Shown here piece by piece: positions 1 to 8,365 of a stretch of DNA of 31,799 nt. This DNA comes from JASHVB01 sp035535035 (lineage in GTDB: Bacteria; Pseudomonadota; Alphaproteobacteria; Acetobacterales; Acetobacteraceae). The notes below the pieces were generated by a model. It was not told the DNA's origin and searched no databases. It saw only the letters and a program-made list of their open reading frames with translations. Position numbers and translations under genes: made by a program. The DNA lies in contig DATLQW010000201.1 of the NCBI GenBank assembly GCA_035535035.1, forward strand, positions 1-31,799. The letters are read 5' to 3'. Numbering within the stretch: the stretch's first letter is position 1; each line of letters begins with the position of its first letter.

Positions 1-253
1 AGCCGCAGGCGATGGCGAAGATGCGCGCGCGCAGGATGTCCGACATCGTGTGGGTGATCTGGGTCTGGTCGCGGTGGTCGGGAATGATGGCGGCCAGCGC
101 GTCAACCAGGCCAAGCCGCTTGTCGGCGCCGGCCAGCAGCAACACGCCGCCGTCGGAACTGATCAGGCCGCCGTCGAACGCGGCTGTGACCTTCTTTTGG
201 CAGATACTTGGCAGGGAGAATGGCAGAAGCGTATCGTCATCGTCGGCGGACAT
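1..253 (-). CDS. IS1380-type transposase, N-terminal part (cut by window edge)
   Basis: The minus strand reads from an ATG at 253 without a stop to base 1, about 84 residues. After a short acidic leader comes VTAAFDGGLISSDGGVLLL, then a D-K-R-L-G-L-V-D-A-L stretch, an H-R-D-Q segment and ARIFAIACG. This order is characteristic of the N-terminus of IS1380-family DDE transposases. The catalytic core would lie outside the window, so it is not possible to tell whether the element is intact. No terminal inverted repeat was identified with confidence upstream of the start. Family assignment is from recalled motif similarity. Confidence 0.8.
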   Translation of the reverse strand, partial: MSADDDDTLLPFSLPSICQKKVTAAFDGGLISSDGGVLLLAGADKRLGLVDALAAIIPDHRDQTQITHTMSDILRARIFAIACG

Positions 254-667
254 GGCAGATTCTGTCCGGGTGCCTGGGTCGGTGTCAGCACCCAATCTCT
301 AGGCGATTCCAGACACTTGTACCATGCCCGTCAGCGACTCCCTGCTATGCGGTGAATAAGATGGGTTAGGTCGGGCGACTGCCATTATTCTGTCGCTCCG
401 CCTCCGGCTGGCCGGATCTGTCGCGCGGGCGCGGCTGATCGCGGGATCTGTCAGGAAGCGAAGGAGCGGGCGACAGGAAGCGTCGAAGGAGCGTTGTCCG
501 GCTTCCGTCTGGCCATGCGAGAGCCACGGCCCACCGGCCAGGAACGAGTCAAAGTTGCGAAGTGCCGCTGCGGCGACGAGTTTTCACGCAGCCAGCAGGA
601 TTTTCGCGCCACTCATCGGAACCGCACCTCCTGCCCCGCCGATCGCAGGCATCCAGATCGCGGAAAC
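254..667. other. Gene-free stretch between IS1380 transposase and hyfI
   Basis: No reading frame here looks like a gene; the open frames present are antisense or out-of-frame GC-rich artefacts. The part next to 253 must hold the end of the IS1380-type element. The rest is presumably the downstream flank of the hyf-like operon. No terminator with a U-run was seen after the hyfI stop at 668. Confidence 0.5.
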
Positions 668-1171
668 CTATGCCTTGAACAGCGACAACAGACCTTGCAA
701 CAAGTGCACCGGGGTCGGCGGACAGCCGCGGATCACCACATCCACCGGCACCACGGCGGACACGCCGCCCACCACGGCATAGCTGTCGGCGAACACATGG
801 CCGTCGGCCGCGCAGTCGCCGACCGCGACCACCCATTTCGGGTCGGGAGTCGCGCGCCAGGTGCGCTCCAGCGCCTCCCTCATGTTCTTCGTCACCGGAC
901 CGGTGACCAGCAGCACGTCGGCATGCCGCGGCGAGGCGACGAAGCGCAGGCCGAAGCGCTCCAGGTCGTAGAAGGCGTTGTTCAGCGCATGGATTTCCAG
1001 CTCGCAGCCGTTGCACGAGCCGGCGTCCACCGCGCGGATCGACAGGCTGCGGCCGAGCTTGCGCCGCGCCGCGTGGTCGAGCGTGGCGGCGAGCGCCGCG
1101 AGTTCCGGGTCCGCGGGCGGCTTCGGCTCGGTGAGCGGCGTGCGCAGGCCTTGCAGGAGGGTTCTCAGCAT
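668..1171 (-). CDS. hyfI: Hydrogenase-4 component I-like small Fe-S subunit (NuoB/HyfI family)
   Basis: 167 residues of the NuoB/HycG/HyfI 20-kDa family, the subunit that carries the [4Fe-4S] cluster next to the active site or quinone site in complex I and group 4 hydrogenases. The four cluster cysteines are present: C53 and C56 in SCNGCELE, C120 in VAVGDC, and C150 in RGCPPTP. It is shorter than E. coli HyfI and has no extra ferredoxin-like region. It is the last gene of the minus-strand hyf-like operon, separated from the large-subunit gene by a 185-base gap filled by a long palindrome. The start at 1171 lacks a clear Shine-Dalgarno. Because the partner large subunit lacks Ni ligands, a hydrogenase role is doubtful. 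Confidence 0.85.
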   Translation of the reverse strand: MLRTLLQGLRTPLTEPKPPADPELAALAATLDHAARRKLGRSLSIRAVDAGSCNGCELEIHALNNAFYDLERFGLRFVASPRHADVLLVTGPVTKNMREALERTWRATPDPKWVVAVGDCAADGHVFADSYAVVGGVSAVVPVDVVIRGCPPTPVHLLQGLLSLFKA

Positions 1172-1216
1172 GGGCGGTTACTCGAGGTAGAGGGAGGGGC
1201 GGCGGAAGAACAAGAG

Positions 1217-1324
1217 ACTCCCTCCCCCCCTTGTTGGGGGAGGGTTGGGGTGGGGGGACCGGATCGCACGACCGGCGCGGTTCGTCCCCCCTCCCCGACC
1301 CTCCCCCACAAGGGGGAGGGAGTC
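1217..1324. repeat. Long GC-rich intergenic palindrome (repeat family copy 1)
   Basis: Two arms of about 41 bases (1217-1258 and 1284-1324) are near-perfect reverse complements. Each starts with GACTCCCTCCCCC from the outside and ends in a G-run toward a 25-base loop. It lies wholly between hyfG and hyfI. Similar C-rich/G-rich inverted elements occur at 5979, 16085, 22680 and 31738, so this is one copy of a dispersed family. In RNA it would form a very stable stem inside the operon transcript. Confidence 0.8.
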
Positions 1325-1356
1325 GCTGCTTCCTTTCCCTTCCCTCTCTTTCGCCA

Positions 1357-2835
1357 TCACAGATCGTGCCCCGAGTACGAACAGTTGAAACTCTTGTTGC
1401 ACAATGGAAAATCGGCAACGATATTGCCTTCGATCGCGACTTCCAGCAGCGGCCATTGGAACCAGGATGCGTCGCGCAAATGACAGCGATCGACGCGGCC
1501 GCCGGCGACCCGCAGCCAGACCAGCACGTCGCCGCGGAACGCCTCGACCAGCGCCATGCCTTCGCCGGGTTCCAGCGGCGCATCCTCCACCGACGCCCGC
1601 ACCGCGCCCGCCGGCAGTGTCTCCAGCAACTGTTCCAGCATCGACAAACTCTGCTCTATTTCGCGGACGCGGATCCAGGCGCGGGCGTTGACGTCGCCCT
1701 CGTTCAGCACCGGCACGTCGAACCGCAGCGCGCCATATGGCGGATAGCCCGGCGCACGGCGCGCGTCGAAATCGCGGCCGGAGGCGCGGCCGACATAGCC
1801 GCCAGCACCAAACCGCAGTGCGAGATCGGGACGCAGGATGCCGGTGCCGACGGTGCGGTCCTGCAACGACGCGGTGCCGTCGTACAACGCCACCAGCGGG
1901 GCGAAGCGCGTGCGGACTTCCGCAACCAGCGCGCCGATCGCCGCCACGCCGTCGTCGTTCAAATCAGCCGCGACGCCACCTGGCACGATGCGGTCCATCA
2001 TCAGCCGGTGGCCGAAGCAGGCGGCGGCGCAGCGCAACACACGCTCCCGCAGCACGCCACAATGCGCCAGCATGAGGCTGAACGACGCGTCGTTGCAGAT
2101 CGCGCCGAAATCGCCGAGGTGGTTGGCGACGCGCTCCAGTTCCGCCATCACGCCACGCAACGCAACGCCGCGCGGCGGCACCTCGATGCCCAGCGCCGCC
2201 TCCACCGCGCGCGAGAAGGCGAAGGCGTAGGCCACGGTGGAATCGCCGGACGTGCGGCCCGCCAGCCGCAAGGCGCGCGTGATCGGTGCGCCGTGCAACA
2301 GCGCATCGATACCCTTGTGCACATAGCCCAGGCGCTGCTCCAGGCGCACCACGGTCTCGCCGTCGCAGGTGAAACGGAAATGCCCCGGCTCGATAATGCC
2401 GGCATGCACCGGGCCGACCGGAATCTGGTGCAGGTTGTCTCCCGTTACCGGCAGGAAGTCGTAGGCCGGCGGCGGTGTGTCGCCCCAACGACCGTGGTCG
2501 AACCAGGGCCGCGTGTCGGGCAAGCCGACCGGATCGAGGCCGAACAGGTCGCGCATCGCGCGTTCCAGGCGGATCGCCGGCGCGTGCGCGCGGCCGACCG
2601 ACGGATAGCGGTTGTCGGGACATTCCAGGCTGAGCACGGCGACCGTCGGCGCGACGGCTTGCAGGACCGCCATGTGGACGCGGCCGGTCTCGCCCCAGAC
2701 GCTCAGCAGTGTCAGCGCGCCCGCGGCGAGCAGGGCAGTGGCGTCCTGCCAGGCTTGGGCATCGACCACGACGCAGGGGAAGGGCCGATGCCCCTCGATC
2801 GACTGTCCGCCGGCGAGGATCGCATCGAGTGCCAT
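1357..2835 (-). CDS. hyfG: Hydrogenase-4 component G-like large subunit lacking Ni ligands (NuoCD-like)
   Basis: 492 residues. Residues 1-115 or so form a NuoC-like 30-kDa domain (RYPSVGRAHAP, ERAMRDLFGL, LPDTRPWFDHG). The remainder is a NuoD/HycE-like 49-kDa domain (GPVHAGIIEPGHFRF, LGYVHKGID). Where HycE-type hydrogenases have R-x-C-G-x-C, this protein reads R194-T-S-G-D-S199: both Ni/Fe-binding cysteines are serine. The C-terminus has C479 and C485 five residues apart instead of the usual DPCxxC. It therefore should not bind a NiFe centre and resembles the hydrogenase-related (Ehr) large subunits. It starts 4 bases after the hyfF stop, so the two are probably translationally coupled. Its electron donor and acceptor are unknown. 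Confidence 0.88.
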   Translation of the reverse strand: MALDAILAGGQSIEGHRPFPCVVVDAQAWQDATALLAAGALTLLSVWGETGRVHMAVLQAVAPTVAVLSLECPDNRYPSVGRAHAPAIRLERAMRDLFGLDPVGLPDTRPWFDHGRWGDTPPPAYDFLPVTGDNLHQIPVGPVHAGIIEPGHFRFTCDGETVVRLEQRLGYVHKGIDALLHGAPITRALRLAGRTSGDSTVAYAFAFSRAVEAALGIEVPPRGVALRGVMAELERVANHLGDFGAICNDASFSLMLAHCGVLRERVLRCAAACFGHRLMMDRIVPGGVAADLNDDGVAAIGALVAEVRTRFAPLVALYDGTASLQDRTVGTGILRPDLALRFGAGGYVGRASGRDFDARRAPGYPPYGALRFDVPVLNEGDVNARAWIRVREIEQSLSMLEQLLETLPAGAVRASVEDAPLEPGEGMALVEAFRGDVLVWLRVAGGRVDRCHLRDASWFQWPLLEVAIEGNIVADFPLCNKSFNCSYSGHDL

Positions 2836-2839
2836 CGGT

Positions 2840-4270
2840 TCAGCCCAACATCGCCGCGACGTGCTGGAACCAGGCCACCAGCGGGCCGGGCAGCCAGATG
2901 CCGGCGATCAGCACCAGCGCGAGATGCGCGAAGATCGGCACATAGGACGCCTTCACCGGGCCGGTGGGTCCGCGCGGCTCGCCAAACGCCACAGAGGTCA
3001 CGCGCAGCAGCAACGCGCCGAACGAGATCAGCAGGCCGAACACCACCAGGATCGCCAGCACCGGCTGGCGGGCGAAGGTCGAGCTGACGACGAGGAACTC
3101 GCTGGTGAACACGCCGAACGGCGGCAGCCCGGCGATCGCCGCGACGCCGGCGACCAGCGTCCAGCCGAGCACCGGGTGGGATTCGGTCAGGCCGCCCATG
3201 TCGGCGATGCGCTGCGTGCCCTTCACCTGCGCGACGTGCCCCACCGAGAAGAAGATCGCCGACTTTGTCAGGCTGTGCATGGTCATTTGCAACAGGCCGG
3301 CGAAGTTTCCCAATGGTCCGGCCATGCCGAAGGAGAACACGATGATGCCCATGTGCTCGATCGAGGAATAGGCGAACATCCGCTTGATGTCGCGCCTTCG
3401 GTACAACATGAAGCCGGCGAAGATCAGCGACAGCAGGCCGAGGCCGATCATCAGCGGCCCGGGCGCGATGGCGGCGGGGTTGGCGGCGAGCAGCAGCTTG
3501 AAGCGCAGCAGCGCGTACAGCGCGACGTTCAGCAGCAGGCCGGAGAGCACGGCGGAGATCGGCGTCGGGCCTTCCGCGTGGGCGTCGGGCAGCCAGGCGT
3601 GCATCGGCGCCAGGCCGACTTTCGTTCCGTATCCGAGCAGAAGAAAAATGAAGGCGATGTTGAGCAAGGCGGGGTCGAAGGCGTGCGCGCCGGCCAGCAG
3701 GTTGGTCCAGACCATCGCTTTCATGCCCTCGCCGATGACGGGCCGGGCGGCAAGATAGACCAGGATGGTGCCGAACAGCGCGAGCGCGATGCCGACGCTG
3801 CCGAGGATGAAGTATTTCCAGGCGGCCTCGATGGCTTCGTGGGTGCGGTAGATGCCGACCATGACCACGGTGGTCAGCGTGGCGAGCTCCACCGCCACCC
3901 ACATCAGGCCGATGTTGTTGGCGACCAGAGCCAGGTTCATACCGAACAGCATGAGCTGGAACATGGCATGGTAGAAGCGCAGGTAGCGCGCGGTGATGCG
4001 GCCGGTTTCCAGTTCGTGCGCGATGTAGCTGGCACTGAACGCGCTGGTGGTGAAGCCGACGAAGGTGTTGAGCAGGATGAAGACGATGTTGAGGTCGTCC
4101 ACCAGGAGGTATTGGTTGGAGGCAGGGCGGTCGAACAGCAGGCTGATGGCGAACAGCAGCGAGATCAGGCTGGCGAGCACGTTGAGCCGCGCGGACATGC
4201 GGTAGCCCGGGATCGCGGCAAGCAATGCCGCGGCGGCGAGCGGGACGAGAACGACGCCGAGTTCGTTCAT
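2840..4270 (-). CDS. hyfF: Hydrogenase-4 component F-like antiporter-type membrane subunit
   Basis: 476 residues of the NuoL/M/N (Mrp antiporter) superfamily, HyfF type, a multi-pass protein expected to take part in ion translocation. Visible family signatures are GYGTKVGLAPMHAWLPDAHA followed by EGPTPISAVLSGLL, the ligand-like K in RRRDIKRMFAYSSIEHMG, and HSLTKSAIFFSVGH. I chose the ATG at 4270 (MNELGVVL) over a more upstream in-frame start at 4303. The upstream 11 residues are charged, unlike the family's hydrophobic N-terminus, and overlap the hairpin at 4281-4330. The gene follows hyfE after 79 bases. Confidence 0.9.
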   Translation of the reverse strand: MNELGVVLVPLAAAALLAAIPGYRMSARLNVLASLISLLFAISLLFDRPASNQYLLVDDLNIVFILLNTFVGFTTSAFSASYIAHELETGRITARYLRFYHAMFQLMLFGMNLALVANNIGLMWVAVELATLTTVVMVGIYRTHEAIEAAWKYFILGSVGIALALFGTILVYLAARPVIGEGMKAMVWTNLLAGAHAFDPALLNIAFIFLLLGYGTKVGLAPMHAWLPDAHAEGPTPISAVLSGLLLNVALYALLRFKLLLAANPAAIAPGPLMIGLGLLSLIFAGFMLYRRRDIKRMFAYSSIEHMGIIVFSFGMAGPLGNFAGLLQMTMHSLTKSAIFFSVGHVAQVKGTQRIADMGGLTESHPVLGWTLVAGVAAIAGLPPFGVFTSEFLVVSSTFARQPVLAILVVFGLLISFGALLLRVTSVAFGEPRGPTGPVKASYVPIFAHLALVLIAGIWLPGPLVAWFQHVAAMLG

Positions 4271-4280
4271 AGTACACCTG

Positions 4281-4330
4281 TCCCGCTTCGCGCGCCGATC
4301 CATTGGGTGGCTCGCCGCGGCGAAGCGGGA
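4281..4330. repeat. Inverted repeat between hyfE and hyfF
   Basis: TCCCGCTTCGC (4281-4291) pairs perfectly over 11 bases with GCGAAGCGGGA (4320-4330) around a 28-base loop. It fills most of the hyfE-hyfF gap and could act as an RNA stem that tunes expression or stability. There is no following U-run, so it is unlikely to be a complete terminator. Confidence 0.6.
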
Positions 4331-4349
4331 GAGGTTTTCTCGAAGCGCT

Positions 4350-5012
4350 TCATTGCCGCTCCCCCCGGAACCGGTCCAGCGCCTGCAAATCCACCGTGTC
4401 GAAGCGTTCGCGGATGCGAAACAGGAAGATGCCGATGACGATGAACGCGATCAGCACGGAAAACGCGACGCTGATCTCGACCACCAGCGGCATGCCCTGG
4501 GCGCCGGCGGCGGCCAGGTTCACGCCGTTCTCCAGCGACAGGAATCCGACCACCTGGCTCACCGCGTTGCGCCTTGTCACCATGATGAGCAAGCCGATCA
4601 GCACCACCGACAGGGCCAGCGCGATGTCCTCGCGGGTGACCGGATCGACGTGGGCGGTGACCGGCAGCATCACGTCCAGCGACAGCGCCACGAGGCCGAT
4701 GCCGGCGAGCATGGTGACGCCGATGCCGACCGCCGTCTCGACCTCGCGATGGATGCCGAGGCGGAACACGATGCGGTGCAGCGCCCAGGGGATCAGCATC
4801 GCCTTGAAGCCGAGCGCGATCGCTGCGGTGATATAGAGATGCGGCGCATGCTGGATGTGGGCCTGCCACGCCACCGCGGCCGCCAGCACCAAGGCGTGCA
4901 GCGCCAGCACCTGCAGCAGCGCATAGAGCCGGTCCTGGTACAGCATCATGAAGCTGACCAGCACCAGTCCGCCGGCGAGCATGTGCGCGACGTCGAAGGA
5001 CAGGCCGTGCAT
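4350..5012 (-). CDS. hyfE: Hydrogenase-4 component E-like membrane subunit (NuoK-like)
   Basis: 220 residues, almost entirely hydrophobic segments, ending in a short charged tail (FRIRERFDTVDLQALDRFRGERQ region). The SLENGVNLAAAG segment near the C-terminal third is the hallmark of HyfE/NuoK-type subunits. Such subunits sit in the membrane arm next to HyfB/HyfF. The open frame extends further upstream, but that part is out-of-frame sequence of hyfC. The ATG at 5012 (MHGLSFDVAHM) is the proper start and overlaps the hyfC stop by one base (TGATG), a classic coupling arrangement. Confidence 0.88.
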   Translation of the reverse strand: MHGLSFDVAHMLAGGLVLVSFMMLYQDRLYALLQVLALHALVLAAAVAWQAHIQHAPHLYITAAIALGFKAMLIPWALHRIVFRLGIHREVETAVGIGVTMLAGIGLVALSLDVMLPVTAHVDPVTREDIALALSVVLIGLLIMVTRRNAVSQVVGFLSLENGVNLAAAGAQGMPLVVEISVAFSVLIAFIVIGIFLFRIRERFDTVDLQALDRFRGERQ

Positions 5013-5944
5013 CACATCCCCTGCGACACGAACAGCAGCAGCACGCCGAGCAAGCCGAGCATCAGCGCCGCGCCGAGGAAGTTCGGCACGCGGAACACGC
5101 GCATCTTGGCGATCGACGTCTCGAACACGGCGAGCAACACGGCGGCCACCGCCAGCTTCGCCAGCCAGGCGGCGAAGCCGATCGCGTAGCCATGCGCCAG
5201 GCCGACCGGCACGAAGATGCAGGCGATGGCCGAGATGTACAGCAACAGCTTGAGCGACGCGGCGAGCTCGATCATCGCCAGGTGGCGACCGGAATATTCC
5301 AGCACCATTGCCTCGTGCACCATGGTGAGTTCCAGGTGCGTGGCGGGGTTGTCCACCGGGATGCGGGCGTTTTCCGCCAGCGCGACGATGACGAAGGCCA
5401 CCAGCGCCAACGCCAGCGAGACGCGCAGGCCGACCGCCGGCGACGCCATGTACGCGGCGATGGTGGAGAGCTGGGTCGAGCCGGCGATGATGGCGACGGA
5501 CAGCACGATCATCAGCATCGCCGGTTCGGCCAGCGAGGCGATCATGACCTCGCGCGAGGCGCCGATGCCGCCGAAGCTGGTGCCGATATCCATCGCGGCC
5601 AGCGCCTGCATGAAGCGCGCGCTGCCGAGCAAGGCGATGATGGCGATCAGGTCGCCGGACCAGGAGAAGAGCAGGCCGGTATGGAAGGTGGGCACCAGCG
5701 ACGCGGCGACCCAGGTGACGGCAAAGATCATGTAGGGTGCGACGCGGAACAGCCACGACGCGTTGTCCGCCAGCACGACCTCCTTGGAGAGCAGGCGGCG
5801 GAGGTCTCGGTAGGGCTGGATGAGCGGGGGACCGCGGCGGCGTTGCAGGCGGGCTTTCACCTTGCGAACGAGGCCGGTCAGCAGGGGGGCGAGCGTGAGC
5901 ACCAGCGCCATTTCTACGCCCTGGATCAACAGGTCGCGGATCAT
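5012..5944 (-). CDS. hyfC: Hydrogenase-4 component C-like membrane subunit (NuoH/HycD family)
   Basis: 310 residues of the NuoH/HycD family, the membrane anchor that contacts the peripheral arm and quinone site. Signatures seen are RLQRRRGPPLIQPYRDLRRL near residues 33-52, LAENARIPVDNPATHLELTMVHEAM (an acidic-rich loop typical of the family; shown in two parts, ARIPVDNPATHLE and LTMVHEAM), and several hydrophobic helices. It starts at an ATG at 5944, about 100 bases after hyfB, and a small palindrome sits in that gap. It overlaps hyfE by one base. Confidence 0.9.
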   Translation of the reverse strand: MIRDLLIQGVEMALVLTLAPLLTGLVRKVKARLQRRRGPPLIQPYRDLRRLLSKEVVLADNASWLFRVAPYMIFAVTWVAASLVPTFHTGLLFSWSGDLIAIIALLGSARFMQALAAMDIGTSFGGIGASREVMIASLAEPAMLMIVLSVAIIAGSTQLSTIAAYMASPAVGLRVSLALALVAFVIVALAENARIPVDNPATHLELTMVHEAMVLEYSGRHLAMIELAASLKLLLYISAIACIFVPVGLAHGYAIGFAAWLAKLAVAAVLLAVFETSIAKMRVFRVPNFLGAALMLGLLGVLLLFVSQGM

Positions 5945-5978
5945 GCGGTGCGGCGGGGGTTGGTGGTGGGGGCGGAAA

Positions 5979-6010
5979 GACCCCCTCCCCCCTTGAGGGG
6001 GGAGAGAGTC
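5979..6010. repeat. GC-rich intergenic palindrome (repeat family copy 2)
   Basis: An imperfect palindrome runs from GACCCCCTCCCCCC through TTGA to GGGGGGAGAGAGTC, in the 103-base hyfB-hyfC gap. Its outer bases (GA...TC) and C5-T-C6 core match the copy at 1217. It is a short, single-armed version of the same family. Confidence 0.7.
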
Positions 6011-6047
6011 TGCTGCTGGCAGTCCAGCCGGCTTGTCGCGCCGCGCG

Positions 6048-8048
6048 TCACTGCCATAGCGCCAACGCCAGCAACAGCAGCACCAGGGCGGCGAAGACGA
6101 AGGCCAGATAGCGGCGGATCGTCAGGAACTGCAGGTGGTTCAGCACGTCGCCAGCCCAGGTGACGCCGGCGGCGATCGGGGCATAGACCACGTCCCACAC
6201 CGGATCGCGGATGAACTTGACGATGCGCGCGGGGGCCATGTCGCCCGGGGGCGGCATCGTCACCGTCTCGCGGGCCCGAAACACCAGCGTGCCGAACACG
6301 CGTCGGATCGGCTGGGCGAAGCTGCCGGCGGTGTATTGGGTCGTCGGGCTGGCATCGGGGAAGCCGCAATCCCAGGCCGGCCCGCGCCGCAGCGCGTGCG
6401 AGGCAAAGCGGTGAATCGCCGCCGCCATCAGCCACGCGGAGGCCGCGATGAACAGGAACACCAACAGCCCGTTATACGAGCTGCGGCTCTGCGCGACCGG
6501 CACGATGGTGAGCCAGTCCAACCCGAGCTGGGTCGGCATGCGCGCGCCGGTCAGCGCCATCGCCACCGGCGCCAGGCCGTCGATCACCAGGCCCGGCAGC
6601 ACGCCCGCCAGCAGGCACAGCGCGGCCAGGATGCCCATCGCCGTGACAGAGAAGGCATCCACCTCGCGCGCCTGCGCCGCCACGGTGCTGCGCGGGCGGC
6701 CGAGGAAGCTGATGCCGAATGCCTTCACGAAACACGCCGCAGCGAGGGCGGCGGACAGCGCCAGCAACGCTCCATCGGCGGGAATCGCGACCTTCAGGCC
6801 CCATTGCGGCAGGTTGGGATGCAGCAGGATGGCCTGGAAGGTCAGCCACTCGGAGACGAATCCGTTCAGCGGCGGCAGGGCGGAGATCGCCGCGCAGCCG
6901 ATCAGGAAGCAGAACGCGGTCTTCGGCATGCGGTGGATCAGGCCGCCGAGATGCTCCATGTCGCGCTCACCGGTGGCGGTGAGCACCGCGCCGGAGCCGA
7001 AGAACAGCAGGCTCTTGAACACCGAGTGGTTGAACACGTGGAACAGCGCCGCGGTGAGCGCCAGCGCCGCCGCCGCGTGCAGCCCGTTGGCGCCGAACGC
7101 CAGCGCCAGGCCGAGGCCGATGAAGATGATGCCGATGTTCTCCACCGTGTGGTAGGCGAGCAAGCGCTTCAGGTCATGCTCCATCAGCGCGTAGAGCACG
7201 CCCATCACCGCGGTGACGCCGCCGAGCACCAGGACGACTACCGCGGACCACCAGGTCGGCACGCCCAGCAGGTCGAAAACGATGCGGATGAAGCCGTAAA
7301 CCGCGACCTTGGTCATCACGCCGCTCATCAGCGCGGAGACGTGGCTGGGCGCCGCGGGATGCGCCAGCGGCAGCCAGACATGCAGCGGCACCAGGCCGGC
7401 TTTCGTTCCCGCGCCGATCAGTGCGAGGACCAGCACCAGCGCGGCGACCCAGGCGGTGGGGTGGGCGTGGCGCATCGCATCGAACGTGTAGCCGCCGCTG
7501 GCGCCGGCCAGCAGGCCGAAGGCGAGCAGGAGCGCGAAGCCGGAGAAGGCCGCCATCAGCAGATAGAGGGTGGCGGCGCGGGCGTTGCCGGGTTCCCGGT
7601 GATGCGCCAGCACGAGCGCCCAGGAGGCAAGCGACATCAGCTCCCAGGAGAACAGGAACAGGAAGGCGTCGTCGGCGATCACCACCATCAGCAGGCCGGC
7701 GATGAAGGCCGGATAGAACGGCAACACGCGCTGCGGCTGGTCCTCGTGCCGGCCGTAGCCGAGCGCGAACAGGCTGGCGGAGGCGCTGCCCAGCCCGACC
7801 ACCACCAGGAAGAACGCCGACAGCGCGTCCAGCCGCACGTGGCCGCCGATCTGGGGCAGGCCGACCGGGAGGGTCAGTTCCGTGGGCGGCGCGGCGATCG
7901 ACAGCAGGCCGGCGAGCAGGATGGCCAGCGACAGGACGAGGCAGCCGCCATAGACGATGTTGCCGCCGGCCGGCGTGCGCGCGGTCGCGGCGCCGATGAC
8001 GGCAAGCACCAGCAGGCCGGCGATGCAGGCCAGGATCAGCCCGATCAT
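6048..8048 (-). CDS. hyfB: Hydrogenase-4 component B-like antiporter-type membrane subunit
   Basis: 666 residues of the NuoL/MrpA superfamily, HyfB/HycC type, a large multi-pass subunit of the membrane arm. Visible signatures are GAGTKAGLVPLHVWLPLAHP then APSHVSALMSGVMTKVAVYG, EHDLKRLLAYHTVENIG, and HVFNHSVFKSLLFFGSGAV. The C-terminal extension carries a WDCGFPDASPTTQYTAGSFAQ motif typical of HyfB-like proteins. The start codon overlaps the stop of the upstream XRE regulator gene by four bases (ATGA), so the two are translationally coupled. It is the first structural gene of the operon. Confidence 0.92.
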   Translation of the reverse strand: MIGLILACIAGLLVLAVIGAATARTPAGGNIVYGGCLVLSLAILLAGLLSIAAPPTELTLPVGLPQIGGHVRLDALSAFFLVVVGLGSASASLFALGYGRHEDQPQRVLPFYPAFIAGLLMVVIADDAFLFLFSWELMSLASWALVLAHHREPGNARAATLYLLMAAFSGFALLLAFGLLAGASGGYTFDAMRHAHPTAWVAALVLVLALIGAGTKAGLVPLHVWLPLAHPAAPSHVSALMSGVMTKVAVYGFIRIVFDLLGVPTWWSAVVVLVLGGVTAVMGVLYALMEHDLKRLLAYHTVENIGIIFIGLGLALAFGANGLHAAAALALTAALFHVFNHSVFKSLLFFGSGAVLTATGERDMEHLGGLIHRMPKTAFCFLIGCAAISALPPLNGFVSEWLTFQAILLHPNLPQWGLKVAIPADGALLALSAALAAACFVKAFGISFLGRPRSTVAAQAREVDAFSVTAMGILAALCLLAGVLPGLVIDGLAPVAMALTGARMPTQLGLDWLTIVPVAQSRSSYNGLLVFLFIAASAWLMAAAIHRFASHALRRGPAWDCGFPDASPTTQYTAGSFAQPIRRVFGTLVFRARETVTMPPPGDMAPARIVKFIRDPVWDVVYAPIAAGVTWAGDVLNHLQFLTIRRYLAFVFAALVLLLLALALWQ

Positions 8049-8335
8049 GCTCGCCCCCGGCGCTGGTTGGTGTTTGCGCCTGGTGGGGTTGCGGCGGTGA
8101 GTCGCACGCCGCGGCCGCCCGTGGGGCTTGCCGCGCCGTCGTTGATCAGCTCGATGCCGGCCAGTTGGAAGGCGTCAACCAGCTTCATCAGGGACTCGAC
8201 GTTGCCGCGCACCACGCCGTCGCTGGCCTCCATGCGCTGGATGGTCGGCAGCGAGAGGCCGGATTGCTCGGCCAACTGGCGCTGGTCGATCTGCAGCAGG
8301 GCACGGGCGGCACGCATCTGGGCGGCGGTGATCAT
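8045..8335 (-). CDS. XRE-family helix-turn-helix regulator heading the hyf-like operon
   Basis: 96 residues. Residues 1-60 form a Cro/CI-type helix-turn-helix: ITAAQMRAARALLQIDQRQLAEQSGLSLPTIQRM, given here as ITAAQMRAARALL and QLAEQSGLSLPTIQRMEAS. This is followed by a segment predicting an amphipathic helix (ESLMKLVDAFQLAGIELIND) common in small XRE proteins of alphaproteobacteria. The C-terminal 25 residues look disordered. Its stop overlaps the hyfB start, so it is made with the complex. Autoregulation through the palindrome at 8388-8400 is inferred, not shown. Confidence 0.85.
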   Translation of the reverse strand: MITAAQMRAARALLQIDQRQLAEQSGLSLPTIQRMEASDGVVRGNVESLMKLVDAFQLAGIELINDGAASPTGGRGVRLTAATPPGANTNQRRGRA

Positions 8336-8365
8336 CCGGGGGTATATGCTGGTGGGCGGAGGGGT

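Noticed and set aside
494..4438. Long plus-strand open frames (494-1483, 1231-3087, 2612-4438)
   Set aside because: They lie antisense to clear hyf-like genes and have arginine/histidine/glutamine-rich composition typical of shadow frames in GC-rich DNA.
668..8048. True hydrogen-evolving hydrogenase-4
   Set aside because: The first pair of Ni-binding cysteines is replaced by serine in the large subunit and no ferredoxin-type subunits or maturation genes are seen.
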